DNA from: M3007 sp031373665
GTDB lineage: Bacteria > Bacteroidota > Bacteroidia > Chitinophagales > Saprospiraceae
Assembly: GCA_031373665.1 (NCBI GenBank)
Contig: JANMMZ010000054.1
Coordinates: 1-64,000 of the forward strand
DNA length: 64,000 nt
Direction: 5' to 3'
Shown: positions 16,058 to 25,205 of the stretch, piece by piece
Numbering within the stretch: the stretch's first letter is position 1
How the letters are laid out: every line of letters begins with the position of its first letter
The notes under the pieces: generated by a model
What the model was told of the DNA's origin: nothing
The model's input: only the letters and a program-made list of their open reading frames with translations
Databases searched by the model: none
Program-made: the position numbers and the translations under genes

Positions 16058-17479
16058 ATGCGTAATTATTTCCTTCAGACCATCCTATTGGCCATTTTGG
16101 TGTTGGCCATGTTATTGGGGCTTTCTCTATTGCCCGAAAACCAATCATTGGGTGACCTTTCACTCAAGAAAATGGATATTTTGCAAGACATACGGCAAAG
16201 TGTTCCGATTTCAGACAGTATAGTACTTGATCCAGCACTACCGGACACATTAGCAACGGTAATATCGGATAGCACCAATTTAATTAAATCCGATACTATG
16301 CTGGTGACTCCGGTGATCATTCCTTTGAAGGATTCTAGCGAATTTGGCCAAATTATAGAAGATTATACCGCAGGTCAGCAAGGTATGCATTCTTTTTTTA
16401 GAGCGGTGGATTCTATTAAAAATGGCGGTACTGTCAGGATCGCTTGGTATGGTGATTCTTTTGTAGAAGGAGATATATTGATCGGCGATTTGAGGGATAC
16501 CTTGCAAACACTATGGGGTGGGAAAGGGGTAGGTTTTGTACCCATTACATCCGAAGTGGCCCAGTTCAAGCGTTCCATAAAACACCATTTCAAAGGATGG
16601 GAAACCTATTCAGTGATCAAAAAGAGCGAAACCCGACCCAATCTGGGGATCAATGGATATGCCTATCGGCCTTCACCCGAGGCTAATGTTCACTATGAAG
16701 GGTTAGATTATTTTAAAAATACAAGGCGATGGGGCAAATTTAGGCTGTTTTACAGTACAGAAACGCCTACCAGCATGGTATGGCAAAATAAAGACGATCA
16801 ACCAAATTTGTTGACTTTGGTCGCAAAGCCGGGAATCCAAACTTGGGAATGGGAGCGATCTGGAAGCATTAGGGCTTTTGCGATCAGGTTTCCAGAACCC
16901 AGCCCTACATTTGTAGCCTATGGTGCTTCTTTAGAAGATGGTCCGGGCGTTTATATGGATAATTTTTCGATACGTGGCAACAGTGGCGGCCCTCTAAAAT
17001 TATTAAAACCAGAGGTAATCAAACAATTTGATCGGGTACAGCAGTACGATTTGATCATTTTGCAAGTGGGGCTGAACGCTGTAACCAATAGTTTGAACAA
17101 TATAAAGTGGTATCAAGCCGAATTAGATCGTACATTTGCACACCTTCGGGTTTGTTTTCCGACGCATCCGATCTTGATCATTGGGGTAGCCGACCGAGGG
17201 GGCAAAATTGGTACCGAGTTGGCCACCATGCGGGGCGTGCCCGCCATTGTCAATATGCAGCGTGACATGGCTCGCAAACACGGGTTTATGTTTTACGACC
17301 TTTACCACGCTATGGGTGGGTCGGGTAGTATGATCCGGTTGGCGTATCAAAAACCAAGGTTGGCCAATACCGATTACACCCATTTGACCCATGAAGGTGG
17401 AAAATATATGAGCCGAATCTTTGTGAATTTATTCACGCAAGAACAGAATTTGTATAAGTCTAAGAAATCAGTCAACTAA
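16058..17479 (+). CDS. SGNH/GDSL-type hydrolase, membrane-anchored
   Basis: A 473-residue protein with an N-terminal hydrophobic anchor (about residues 5-25). The following 85 residues are a Ser/Asp/Thr-rich linker. The SGNH fold then shows the nucleophile block RIAWYGDSFVEGD (Ser near 133), an oxyanion GNSGG, the block III-like QVGLNAV, and the terminal catalytic pair DYTHLTHEGG (Asp 439, His 442). Such envelope-anchored esterases act on acetylated glycans or lipids in related bacteria; the substrate here is unknown. ruvB starts 6 bases after its stop, so the two are probably co-transcribed. Confidence 0.78.
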   Translation: MRNYFLQTILLAILVLAMLLGLSLLPENQSLGDLSLKKMDILQDIRQSVPISDSIVLDPALPDTLATVISDSTNLIKSDTMLVTPVIIPLKDSSEFGQIIEDYTAGQQGMHSFFRAVDSIKNGGTVRIAWYGDSFVEGDILIGDLRDTLQTLWGGKGVGFVPITSEVAQFKRSIKHHFKGWETYSVIKKSETRPNLGINGYAYRPSPEANVHYEGLDYFKNTRRWGKFRLFYSTETPTSMVWQNKDDQPNLLTLVAKPGIQTWEWERSGSIRAFAIRFPEPSPTFVAYGASLEDGPGVYMDNFSIRGNSGGPLKLLKPEVIKQFDRVQQYDLIILQVGLNAVTNSLNNIKWYQAELDRTFAHLRVCFPTHPILIIGVADRGGKIGTELATMRGVPAIVNMQRDMARKHGFMFYDLYHAMGGSGSMIRLAYQKPRLANTDYTHLTHEGGKYMSRIFVNLFTQEQNLYKSKKSVN

Positions 17480-17485
17480 CCATTC

Positions 17486-18502
17486 ATGTCAAAGCAATTA
17501 GCATCCGAACCAGAAGCAGGGGAGGAGAAGTTGGTAGAAAGAGCACTCCGTCCCAAACTCTTAGGAGAGTTTAGCGGGCAACAAAAAATAGTTGACAACC
17601 TGCAAATATTCATACAGGCAGCCAAGCAACGTGGCGATGCTTTGGATCATGTATTGTTGCATGGCCCGCCGGGATTGGGGAAGACCACCCTTTCGCACAT
17701 CATCACCAATGAATTGGAGGCAAGCCTGAAAATGACCTCTGGGCCGGTTTTAGAAAAAGCCGGAGACTTGGCTGGTCTTTTGACCAATCTTGATCCGGGC
17801 GATGTCTTGTTTATAGACGAAATACACCGCCTTAATACGGTCGTGGAGGAGTATCTATACAGTGCAATGGAGGATTATCGCATTGATATCATGATTGATT
17901 CTGGCCCCAATGCTCGGAGTATTCAGATTACATTGAATCCTTTTACCCTTATCGGTGCTACCACCAGAATGGGTCTGTTGACTTCCCCTTTGAGGGCGCG
18001 ATTTGGCATTACTTGCCATTTGGATTACTACGATGTGGCTACTTTAGAGGCTATTCTAAAGCGTTCCGCTGAAATATTGGGTATTGTCATCACCGACGAC
18101 GGTGCTTTTGAAATAGCAAGGCGCAGCCGTGGCACGCCCCGTATTGCCAATGCTTTGCTGAGGCGTATCCGCGATTTTGCGCAAATCAAGGGCGATGGTT
18201 CAGTCAATAAAGAAATTGCAAGGTATGGTTTGTCGGCCTTGGATGTGGACGAATCTGGATTGGATGAAATGGATATTCGCCTTTTAAATGCCATTATTCA
18301 TAAGTTTAAAGGCGGCCCGGTGGGCCTTACTACGATTGGTACGGCTGTCGGTGAGGAGCCCGGTACTATTGAAGAGGTGCATGAGCCATTTTTGATTATG
18401 GAGGGCTTCTTGCAGCGTACGCCCCGTGGTCGAGTGGCTACCGAAAAGGCTTATCGCCACATTGGAGTAGTGCCGCCCAAGGAAATGGGAACTTTGTTTT
18501 AG
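17486..18502 (+). CDS. ruvB: Holliday junction branch migration helicase RuvB
   Basis: AAA+ motor that drives branch migration with RuvA during homologous recombination. It starts with the typical EEKLVERALRPKLLGEFSGQ segment, then Walker A LLHGPPGLGKTTLSHI, Walker B VLFIDEIHRLNTVVEEYLYS, sensor and ATRMGLLTSPLRARFGI arginine-finger region, and the C-terminal winged helix with GGPVGLTTIGTAVGEEPGTIEE and FLQRTPRGRVAT. The length of 338 is standard. It is the clearest housekeeping marker in this part of the window. Confidence 0.97.
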   Translation: MSKQLASEPEAGEEKLVERALRPKLLGEFSGQQKIVDNLQIFIQAAKQRGDALDHVLLHGPPGLGKTTLSHIITNELEASLKMTSGPVLEKAGDLAGLLTNLDPGDVLFIDEIHRLNTVVEEYLYSAMEDYRIDIMIDSGPNARSIQITLNPFTLIGATTRMGLLTSPLRARFGITCHLDYYDVATLEAILKRSAEILGIVITDDGAFEIARRSRGTPRIANALLRRIRDFAQIKGDGSVNKEIARYGLSALDVDESGLDEMDIRLLNAIIHKFKGGPVGLTTIGTAVGEEPGTIEEVHEPFLIMEGFLQRTPRGRVATEKAYRHIGVVPPKEMGTLF

Positions 18503-18540
18503 TAACGTATTCTATTTTAAAATAAATATGGTATTGGTAT

Positions 18541-19569
18541 ATGCCCAATCTTCGCAACGATTTAAATATTGACCTATCTGATTTGAATGCTTTTTTGAGC
18601 AATCAAATACCTGACTTTCAATCAGTTATAAGTGTCGAACGATTTACTGGTGGATATTCTAATTTGACTTTTTTGCTGTCAAGTCCAGATCGTAAGTATG
18701 TATTGCGGAGGCCGCCCATTGGTGCTAATATCAAGGGTGGACATGATATGGGTCGCGAATTTAGGATCTTACAACACTTGCAAAAGGCCAATTATCGGAA
18801 AATACCCAAGCCTTTGACTTTTTCGGAAGGGGAAGGCATCTTGGATGCTCCATTTTATGTAATGGAACACATAGAAGGCCGAATATTAAGGGCAAAAGAC
18901 ATCAAAGACCTCCAGTTTGGTGCTGAAAAATATCGAACACTTTCCACTTTGATGGCGGATAACCTAGCAGAACTGCATAGCCTTGACTTGGCTCAAAGTG
19001 GATTAAATCAGATCGGTAAACCAGAAGGCTATATCGAACGACAAGTGAACGGGTGGCATCAGCGGTATGAAGCCGCTAAGACAGACGATTTGAAGGCGAT
19101 GGAGGTGACCATTCAATGGCTTTTGGCCAATAGGCCACCCGATGGAACGCCTACCTTGATCCACAATGATTATAAGTACGACAACGTCGTTTTTGATGAA
19201 AATCTGAATCAGATTGTGGCCACTTTAGATTGGGAAATGACAACCATTGGCGATCCATTGATGGATTTGGGGACTGCTTTGGCTTATTATTGCGAACCAG
19301 AAGATGCACCGATGCTCCAGTCTTTTAACATTACTTGGATGCCCGGAAATTTGAGCCGACAAGCGTTTGCAGCGCGATACGCCCTCCAAACAGGGCGCGA
19401 TATATCCAATTTACCTTGGTTTTACGTGTTTGGCCTTTATAAAAACGCCGTCGTTTTGCAACAAATTTATAGCCGCTGGAAGGCTGGTACTGCCACCGAT
19501 CCACGGTTTGGGGTGTTGATTGATGGGGTGAAGGCACTTTCGGAACAGGCGAGTCAACACATTCGGTAA
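18541..19569 (+). CDS. Aminoglycoside-phosphotransferase-fold kinase (ACAD10-like)
   Basis: A 342-residue protein of the APH/choline kinase fold. N-lobe elements are VERFTGGYSNLTFLL and YVLRRPPIGANIKGGHDMGR. The Brenner motif LIHNDYKYDNVVFD is near residue 209, and the Mg-binding DWEMTTIGDPLMDLGTALAY near 229. This subgroup (R-P-P-x-G near the N terminus) resembles the kinase domain found with acyl-CoA dehydrogenases, suggesting a role in hydroxy-acid or lipid metabolism. No acyl-CoA dehydrogenase gene is adjacent, so the substrate is open. Confidence 0.82.
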   Translation: MPNLRNDLNIDLSDLNAFLSNQIPDFQSVISVERFTGGYSNLTFLLSSPDRKYVLRRPPIGANIKGGHDMGREFRILQHLQKANYRKIPKPLTFSEGEGILDAPFYVMEHIEGRILRAKDIKDLQFGAEKYRTLSTLMADNLAELHSLDLAQSGLNQIGKPEGYIERQVNGWHQRYEAAKTDDLKAMEVTIQWLLANRPPDGTPTLIHNDYKYDNVVFDENLNQIVATLDWEMTTIGDPLMDLGTALAYYCEPEDAPMLQSFNITWMPGNLSRQAFAARYALQTGRDISNLPWFYVFGLYKNAVVLQQIYSRWKAGTATDPRFGVLIDGVKALSEQASQHIR

Positions 19570-19675
19570 TTACTTTAGGCGTACTGACGACTAATGTATC
19601 GGTTTCCACTATTTAACCTTTTTTGACCGAAATGAGAGTGATTTAAGTATCTATAATTTGTAAAAAAACTTAGTA

Positions 19676-19736
19676 CACTTCGCGTCTTTATAGATAAAAA
19701 CAAGAAAATAGAATGTTGCTACGAAGACGCGAAGTG
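19676..19736. repeat. 13-bp inverted repeat CACTTCGCGTCTT / AAGACGCGAAGTG
   Basis: CACTTCGCGTCTT (19676-19688) pairs perfectly with AAGACGCGAAGTG (19724-19736) across a 35-base AT-rich loop. It lies between two convergent genes, so it could serve as a bidirectional terminator. The wording (gaagacgcgaagtg, cttagtacactt) also resembles interspersed intergenic repeats of Bacteroidota. Confidence 0.5.
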
Positions 19737-19776
19737 CGGTAAAAAGCGTATGAATAAGTTATTATTTCATCACTAC

Positions 19777-21183
19777 TTAATGATTTCCCTTAACTATCTT
19801 TTGGGTTAAATGTCCTATCCCTTCCGAAAATATGTTCACAAAATAAATTCCAGAATCTAATAAACTCATATCAATAATATGATTGGAAGTTGAGCCTTGT
19901 AGGATTGTACTTCCTGTCATATTCGTTAACCGGTATTGAACGGGTTGACCGTATTCTATACCTTTCAACACTAATTGTGTAGCAACAGGGTTGGGGTATG
20001 TTTCAATATCTACAAATCTTGATTCATTTGTACTTACTATTGTTATTTCATTCCCACAATAATTTTCAATACAACCATTAGCATCTGTTTTCATAGCCCA
20101 GTGAGAATCATGAGCAGTTGTAGTAGGCACATACACTAAACGTGATGTTCCATAAAACAAATATTCATCATTTGATATCTCTGTAAAACCCTTTAACCAA
20201 TTTGATAAAGAGCCATTTACACTATAAATTCTTTTCCATTTTTCTGAACCAGTGCTTGATAACATATATATAAAGCCATAATTGAATCCATTTCTCTGTA
20301 ATCCACCGCAGAGTAAAATATCCCCATTTGCTACTTCTTTTAATTGTTGTATATAACGAATTTCTGATATACCAAACGCTGATGCAATATTTTTTTCCCA
20401 ATTTAATTGGCCTCCAGAACTATAACATTGTAAATGCTTTTTGTGAACCAAACCAAAAAGAACTTGATCATCTTGGATCATTTCAAAATTAAGATTACCA
20501 ATGATTGTATCGCTTGTTGAGACGTCCAAGGTATCAATTAATTCTTTATTTGTGTTGAATTTTAAAATAAATTGTTCGTCATTACGACTATTGAAAACCC
20601 TTAAATTGTTTTCACTGTCAATGGCTAATTCTCTAAAACTAGATATATTGAGTTCATTCATATACACATAATCAAGGCTTAAATCAGTTGCGTCAAACCA
20701 ATATAATCTTGGGAAATTTGAGTTATTTGTTGAACCATAATTATACGCAGCGACTACAAAATATCCTGCATATTCAATAACATCATATATCCATAACGTG
20801 GCTGAAACATTATACGTTTGTTGTTGGACTTGATTCATGCTTGTATCAAACTGGAGTATTGTAATTGAATTATTATCCTTGCGGCCAACTATTGTAAGCC
20901 GATCATCATTAGATATGAAGGATTTATCATATAAAAAGATATCGTCCAACTCATGAATGTATGATATTGAACCATCATTTTCTATTTCAAGGACGTGGCC
21001 ACAGTCATTACCACCGAATCCACCACAAAATTCACTAGTGATTATTAAGTTTTTATTATTAAACTTTATAACGCCACCAGAATGAACAAAGTCATTGGAA
21101 CTAACTGAGGTTGAAAAATAATTTTGGGAATGTCCTAAATTATAGAAATTTAGGAACGCTAGGCAAATTAAAATTTTTTTCAT
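19777..21183 (-). CDS. Secreted protein with T9SS type A sorting tail, AT-rich
   Basis: A 468-residue protein with a signal peptide (MKKILICLAFLNFYNLGHSQ), a long repetitive beta-propeller-like body with 40-60-residue units (for example WIYDVIEYAGYFVVAAYNYG), and a C-terminal T9SS type A domain (IETYPNPVATQLVLKG ... LLDSGIYFVNIFSEG). It should be exported and possibly anchored to surface lipopolysaccharide. The gene is clearly more AT-rich and uses more AT-ending codons than its neighbours, which suggests later acquisition. It stands alone and converges on the APH-like kinase gene. The ligand or substrate is unknown. Confidence 0.8.
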   Translation of the reverse strand: MKKILICLAFLNFYNLGHSQNYFSTSVSSNDFVHSGGVIKFNNKNLIITSEFCGGFGGNDCGHVLEIENDGSISYIHELDDIFLYDKSFISNDDRLTIVGRKDNNSITILQFDTSMNQVQQQTYNVSATLWIYDVIEYAGYFVVAAYNYGSTNNSNFPRLYWFDATDLSLDYVYMNELNISSFRELAIDSENNLRVFNSRNDEQFILKFNTNKELIDTLDVSTSDTIIGNLNFEMIQDDQVLFGLVHKKHLQCYSSGGQLNWEKNIASAFGISEIRYIQQLKEVANGDILLCGGLQRNGFNYGFIYMLSSTGSEKWKRIYSVNGSLSNWLKGFTEISNDEYLFYGTSRLVYVPTTTAHDSHWAMKTDANGCIENYCGNEITIVSTNESRFVDIETYPNPVATQLVLKGIEYGQPVQYRLTNMTGSTILQGSTSNHIIDMSLLDSGIYFVNIFSEGIGHLTQKIVKGNH

Positions 21184-21319
21184 GTCTAAATTTTTTTTAT
21201 TGTGTGAAACTAGGCCGTAAAAATTGTTACAACCTAGATAGTTGGTGTAAATATATGATTAAATATCGAAACCAAACATTTTCTATAATAAATTTTTATC
21301 TCCAAACCTAAATTCGCCG

Positions 21320-21327
21320 TAATATTG
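21320..21327 (+). promoter_or_regulatory. Probable -7 box TAATATTG for the Nudix regulator gene
   Basis: TAATATTG, followed by CAAC, differs from TAnnTTTG at one position and lies 25 bases before the ATG at 21353, a normal distance. Confidence 0.4.
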
Positions 21328-21352
21328 CAACATCATTCAAGATTTATAAAAA

Positions 21353-22039
21353 ATGTCGCTAACACAACCACATATCCGTTTGGCCGTTGATGCGGTGGTG
21401 TTCGGTTATATGAACAAACAGTTGCAATTGTTGCTGATCCGGCGCAATATTGAGCCATTCAAAGGTGAATGGGCATTGCCGGGCGGGTTGGTTTTAGAAT
21501 TGGAGACCCTAGAAGAGGCCGTGGAAAGAGAACTATTGGAAGAAACCGGATTGGAAATCAACTATTTAGAGCAATTATATACCTTTGGAAATCCTCAACG
21601 CGACCCCCGAAATCGGGTGGTCTCGGTGACTTATTTTGCTTTGGTCAATCCCGATCAATTTGGGCTAACAGCCAGTACAGATGCCGCTGAAGCCCAGTGG
21701 TTTGCTTTGGTTAAACTCCCCAACTTGGCCTTCGATCATACTCAAATAGTGGACTGTGCCATCCAGCGGCTAAGGGCCAAACTGACCTACGAACCAATCG
21801 GATTGAACCTATTGGATCCAGATTTTCATTTTTCGGATTTGGAGCGGCTATATGAGTCTATTTTGGGTAGAAAAATAGAGCGTCGAAATTTCAGGAAAAA
21901 ATTCATAGGCTTTGGAATCTTGGCAGAAACCACCATCCACCACAGTGGCAAAAAAGGGAGGCCAGGCACTTTGTTTCGATTTGATGTGGCCAAGTATAAG
22001 GCACTGAAAGAGAAGGGTATTTTGTTTGAGATCCGATAA
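21353..22039 (+). CDS. NrtR-like Nudix hydrolase/transcription regulator
   Basis: A 228-residue protein with an N-terminal Nudix domain and a C-terminal winged-helix region. The Nudix box GGLVLELETLEEAVERELLE followed by ETGLEI fits Gx5Ex7REUxEExGU. The start HIRLAVDAVVFGYMNKQLQLLLIRR and GEWALPGG are typical of the NrtR/ADP-ribose group that senses NAD metabolites. The C-terminal half (LERLYESILGRKIERRNFRKKF, then HHSGKKGRPGTLFRFD) matches the DNA-binding part of that family. No NAD or sugar operon is adjacent, so its regulon is unknown. Confidence 0.82.
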   Translation: MSLTQPHIRLAVDAVVFGYMNKQLQLLLIRRNIEPFKGEWALPGGLVLELETLEEAVERELLEETGLEINYLEQLYTFGNPQRDPRNRVVSVTYFALVNPDQFGLTASTDAAEAQWFALVKLPNLAFDHTQIVDCAIQRLRAKLTYEPIGLNLLDPDFHFSDLERLYESILGRKIERRNFRKKFIGFGILAETTIHHSGKKGRPGTLFRFDVAKYKALKEKGILFEIR

Positions 22040-22079
22040 TCTTGGATTAAAATATTCGAATAATCGAAGCAAATGATTG

Positions 22080-22087
22080 TACCTTCG
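22080..22087 (+). promoter_or_regulatory. Probable -7 box TACCTTCG before the pseudo-AAA gene
   Basis: TACCTTCG differs from TAnnTTTG at one base. It lies about 30 bases before the TTG start at 22117 and supports the upstream start for that gene. Confidence 0.4.
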
Positions 22088-22116
22088 CGTTTTGTTTTTC
22101 ACTAATCAATTCTAAT

Positions 22117-23739
22117 TTGGCTTTCCCCCTTCCTTCTTTCAGATTAATATTATTTATTGGCCCTATGCTGGCATTGATTTGCTGGTTTGGGCTTAGGGAT
22201 AAGCCTGACCCGATTTGGGCTGAAAGTACCTTGTTGTTGCGCCGTCCGGTACAGTTGCTTCAAGATGTACCTGATTCATTACAGATGCTGTACTGCTCTT
22301 TGCACGGCCTCAAATATCAGAAAAAGGACTCTACTGCTCTAAAATTAATTTCAAAACCTACACTTTCCAATATAGAATGGCAGTTTTTTAAAAAACTAAC
22401 TTGGAGTTTGGCCAGCGCCAAAAAGCACCGCGCTGTGGTGGCAGGCGTGACGGGGGTGGGCAGTACCAAGCAAGCCATACGTGCGGCCAACCTGATAGCG
22501 GGTTCTACTGATCGGGTTTTGCAGGTGGATGGGGCACCGCAATTTGATTTGGAGTACCACAAAAAATACGTGGGGTACGAAAACGAAAAAGGCGTTTTTA
22601 TAGAGGGTGATTTGCTCCGTTTTTGGGATCAATGCAGGGCCAATCCAGGGTTGAAATACGTGGCCATATTTGATAATATTGATAAAATGAACCCCGAAAC
22701 CTTTTTGGGCCCCATCATATGGGAAGCCTTGAGTACCAAAAAGCCGGTAGCGACCTTCAAAGGAAAAGACCATCCGATCCCGAATAATTTTTATATGATT
22801 TCGGTCACCCATTTAGGGCCTGGCTCAATCACGGAGTTCAATGAGGAGCATTTCAAACGCCTTGGAGAGCAGTACGTATTGGAACCCAATCCACAAGAAC
22901 TTAAAATCTGGTTCAAGGCTCAACTGAAAGAGGAAAAAGACGAACTAGCCCTTGCAGCCCTGAAAGACAGCAATCAATTGCGAAATTTCATGTTTTTTTT
23001 CCTGAAAATGAACCAATTGCTCAAAAACCGTTACGGAGATGGATTCCAATTGGGGCAGGGTAGTAATGCACGCACCTATTGTGCAGATGCTTCTCGTGAA
23101 AAACTTCAAGAGATATACATGAAACACATCAATTCATTGGTGCCGAATCAGCCCTTGAAAAAAAGTGATTTCAAGTCCATTGATTATACCATAAAGCACG
23201 GTGGTCTTGCATACCGGTCGAGTTTTATTGCCCAAAGGGTGCAATGGCTCAAGCAAACTGGCTATTTTATTGAGATCACGATGGTAGCGGCCACGGCAAT
23301 CCTCACGGCCTTGTTTAGTTGGTGGGTATTCAGAAGAAAAGAGCAATTGATCCGTCATTATGGTGAGCGGACAAGGTTGATTTTTGATCAGTATGAGCAC
23401 CAGCAAATCAACTCCGAAAATGCAGCACGTCAATTGGAAATGATAAAAAAAGAAGTAGATGCTTTGGTCTTGAACCGCAAATTGGGCTACACAGAAGGGC
23501 TTTATTTCTTAGCATTTATTGAAGACAAAGTGAAACGGGTAGAGTTCGCGAAAAACGTAAGCGAAAATTTCTTGGAGTTATTCAACGCCTTCATGGATGA
23601 CGATGTATTGACCGAAAATGAGTACCTCAAACTCAAACAGTTTCTCCAGTCTATGAAACATAAAATACCCGATGAGATCTATGAACAATTTAATCGCAAA
23701 GTAGAGCACACCTATGCTGCCAACCGTAGTTTTTTATAA
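22117..23739 (+). CDS. Membrane-anchored McrB-like AAA protein with degenerate ATP site
   Basis: A 540-residue protein from a TTG start. This start is chosen because it completes an N-terminal membrane helix (LPSFRLILFIGPMLALICWF); the first ATG at 22165 would cut that helix. The central region resembles McrB-type AAA domains: AGVTGVGSTKQAIRAANLIA at the Walker A site (residues 110-117, with Ser at the usual Lys), a YVGYENEKGVFIEGDLLRFW loop, and VAIFDNIDKMNPETFLGPII at Walker B (D186 followed by Asn where Glu is normal). A second helix lies near 390-410, then a coiled-coil and helical tail. ATP hydrolysis is doubtful. It is followed within 3 bases by a polysaccharide flippase gene, suggesting an envelope role. 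Confidence 0.7.
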   Translation: MAFPLPSFRLILFIGPMLALICWFGLRDKPDPIWAESTLLLRRPVQLLQDVPDSLQMLYCSLHGLKYQKKDSTALKLISKPTLSNIEWQFFKKLTWSLASAKKHRAVVAGVTGVGSTKQAIRAANLIAGSTDRVLQVDGAPQFDLEYHKKYVGYENEKGVFIEGDLLRFWDQCRANPGLKYVAIFDNIDKMNPETFLGPIIWEALSTKKPVATFKGKDHPIPNNFYMISVTHLGPGSITEFNEEHFKRLGEQYVLEPNPQELKIWFKAQLKEEKDELALAALKDSNQLRNFMFFFLKMNQLLKNRYGDGFQLGQGSNARTYCADASREKLQEIYMKHINSLVPNQPLKKSDFKSIDYTIKHGGLAYRSSFIAQRVQWLKQTGYFIEITMVAATAILTALFSWWVFRRKEQLIRHYGERTRLIFDQYEHQQINSENAARQLEMIKKEVDALVLNRKLGYTEGLYFLAFIEDKVKRVEFAKNVSENFLELFNAFMDDDVLTENEYLKLKQFLQSMKHKIPDEIYEQFNRKVEHTYAANRSFL

Positions 23740-23742
23740 TTG

Positions 23743-25041
23743 ATGTCAGCCACAAAGCCTATATCCACCACCACCGCATTCCAAGTGTTTCAGGTGATGC
23801 GCCTCGGCTCTGCGGTACTAACAGGCGTGGTATTGGCCAAAAGTGGTTTAGGACTTACCGATATAGGGATCTATGAAATGCTCTTGTACATTGGCACGAC
23901 GTTGTCGTTTTTTTGGGTGAGTGGATTCTTACAAGGTATTGGCTCTTTATACGTTAAAAGCGAAGAGACCCTTCAAAAATCGTTTGTTTTTCAGGTCTTT
24001 TTTATTTTTATCGCTATTTCCCTCCTACTTTCCCTCGTGCTATGGTTTGGACAATCTTGGATTTTACCCTTATTGACAGGTCAAAAATCTATTCCATATT
24101 TTGGTCTTTTTGCCATTTATTTAGGGTTTAACCTGCCCACATTTCCGGTTGAGATCATTTATTTGATAAAAAACAAAGCCATAACGATGCTTTGGTGGGG
24201 CATATTCATATTTGGGCTCCATCTCTGTGCGGTGGCATTGCCCTTGTGGGTAGGGTGGGGGCTTCAGGGCTCGTTATTTGCCCTGATCGTATTGGCTGTA
24301 TTAAAGTTTTTGTGGACCATGCGAGTCATGTTTCAATGGGGCAATCCGATACTTGACTTTGGTCATATGCAACAATACTTGGTGTTTTGTCTGCCATTGA
24401 TGGCTGGTACGTTGGTGGGCAATCTTATGCTGTTTTGGGACAACTGGCTTGTGAATTGGTATTACCACGATGTGCAAAATTTTGCAATATTCAGGTTTGG
24501 AGCACGAGAGTTTCCCTTGGCTTTAGCCCTTTGCACGGGATTGGGTACTGCTTTAGTCCCAGTATTATCTCAATCATTGGTGATGGGTATGGGCGAACTA
24601 AAAGCCAAAGGCTTGCGGCTCATGCACCTCTTATTTCCTTTGGCAATAGTGTTAATGTTGGTATCCAAGCCACTATTCCCCCTTGTTTTTAACAGTGATT
24701 TTGCCAAAAGTGCCCCTATTTTCAATATATTTCTAATCATCACTGCCACCCGCGTCCTATTGCCCGGATCTATTGTATTAGCCTTGGGTCAAACCCAATC
24801 CATTTTCTGGATCAGCATCCTAGAACTCGGTATTCGTATAGCCTTATCGTTGGCATTCATCCCCTATTTTGGGCTAGAAGGCGTGGCATGGGCCGTTGTA
24901 TTGTCGTTTTGGATAGAAAAAATAGGCTTAATCTGGATTTTAGAATCACGGCATCAAGTTAAAACATCCGATTGGCTTGCCATACCGTGGTACTTGTTTT
25001 ACACCACATTGCTATTAGCCACTGTTTGGCATTGTAATTGA
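23743..25041 (+). CDS. Polysaccharide (Wzx-type) flippase
   Basis: A 432-residue, about 12-helix membrane protein of the oligosaccharide flippase / MATE-like superfamily, which moves lipid-linked glycan units across the inner membrane. The N-terminal helix pair (FQVMRLGSAVLTGVVLAKSG), the mid-protein WDNWLVNWYYHDVQNFAIFR segment and AREFPLALALCTGLGTALVP fit this fold. The ATG at 23743 is preferred over an in-frame TTG one codon earlier. It begins 3 bases after the pseudo-AAA gene, and an O-antigen-ligase-like gene follows, consistent with a small surface-glycan cluster. Confidence 0.8.
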   Translation: MSATKPISTTTAFQVFQVMRLGSAVLTGVVLAKSGLGLTDIGIYEMLLYIGTTLSFFWVSGFLQGIGSLYVKSEETLQKSFVFQVFFIFIAISLLLSLVLWFGQSWILPLLTGQKSIPYFGLFAIYLGFNLPTFPVEIIYLIKNKAITMLWWGIFIFGLHLCAVALPLWVGWGLQGSLFALIVLAVLKFLWTMRVMFQWGNPILDFGHMQQYLVFCLPLMAGTLVGNLMLFWDNWLVNWYYHDVQNFAIFRFGAREFPLALALCTGLGTALVPVLSQSLVMGMGELKAKGLRLMHLLFPLAIVLMLVSKPLFPLVFNSDFAKSAPIFNIFLIITATRVLLPGSIVLALGQTQSIFWISILELGIRIALSLAFIPYFGLEGVAWAVVLSFWIEKIGLIWILESRHQVKTSDWLAIPWYLFYTTLLLATVWHCN

Positions 25042-25200
25042 ACACTCTAAGTACACTAAAATAACTCTAAGCACACGCTACCCTAAGTGAACCTAAAACA
25101 ACTCTAAGTACACTCTACACTAAGTGAATCTAAGTATCTTAGTGTTTTAAAAAATACGCTACGCTTAGTAAATTAAACACCTAAGTATTTTAAAAAAAAT
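25042..25200. repeat. Degenerate tandem CTAAGTnnACT repeat tract
   Basis: This AT-rich tract repeats variants of CTAAGTACACT and CTAAGTGAA at least seven times (for example AACTCTAAGTACACTCTACA and ACTAAGTGAATCTAAGTATC). The same vocabulary occurs, shorter, on the other strand at 15410-15460 and at 19668-19680. It sits between the flippase gene and the 38-codon ORF. Confidence 0.6.
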
Positions 25201-25205
25201 AACAT

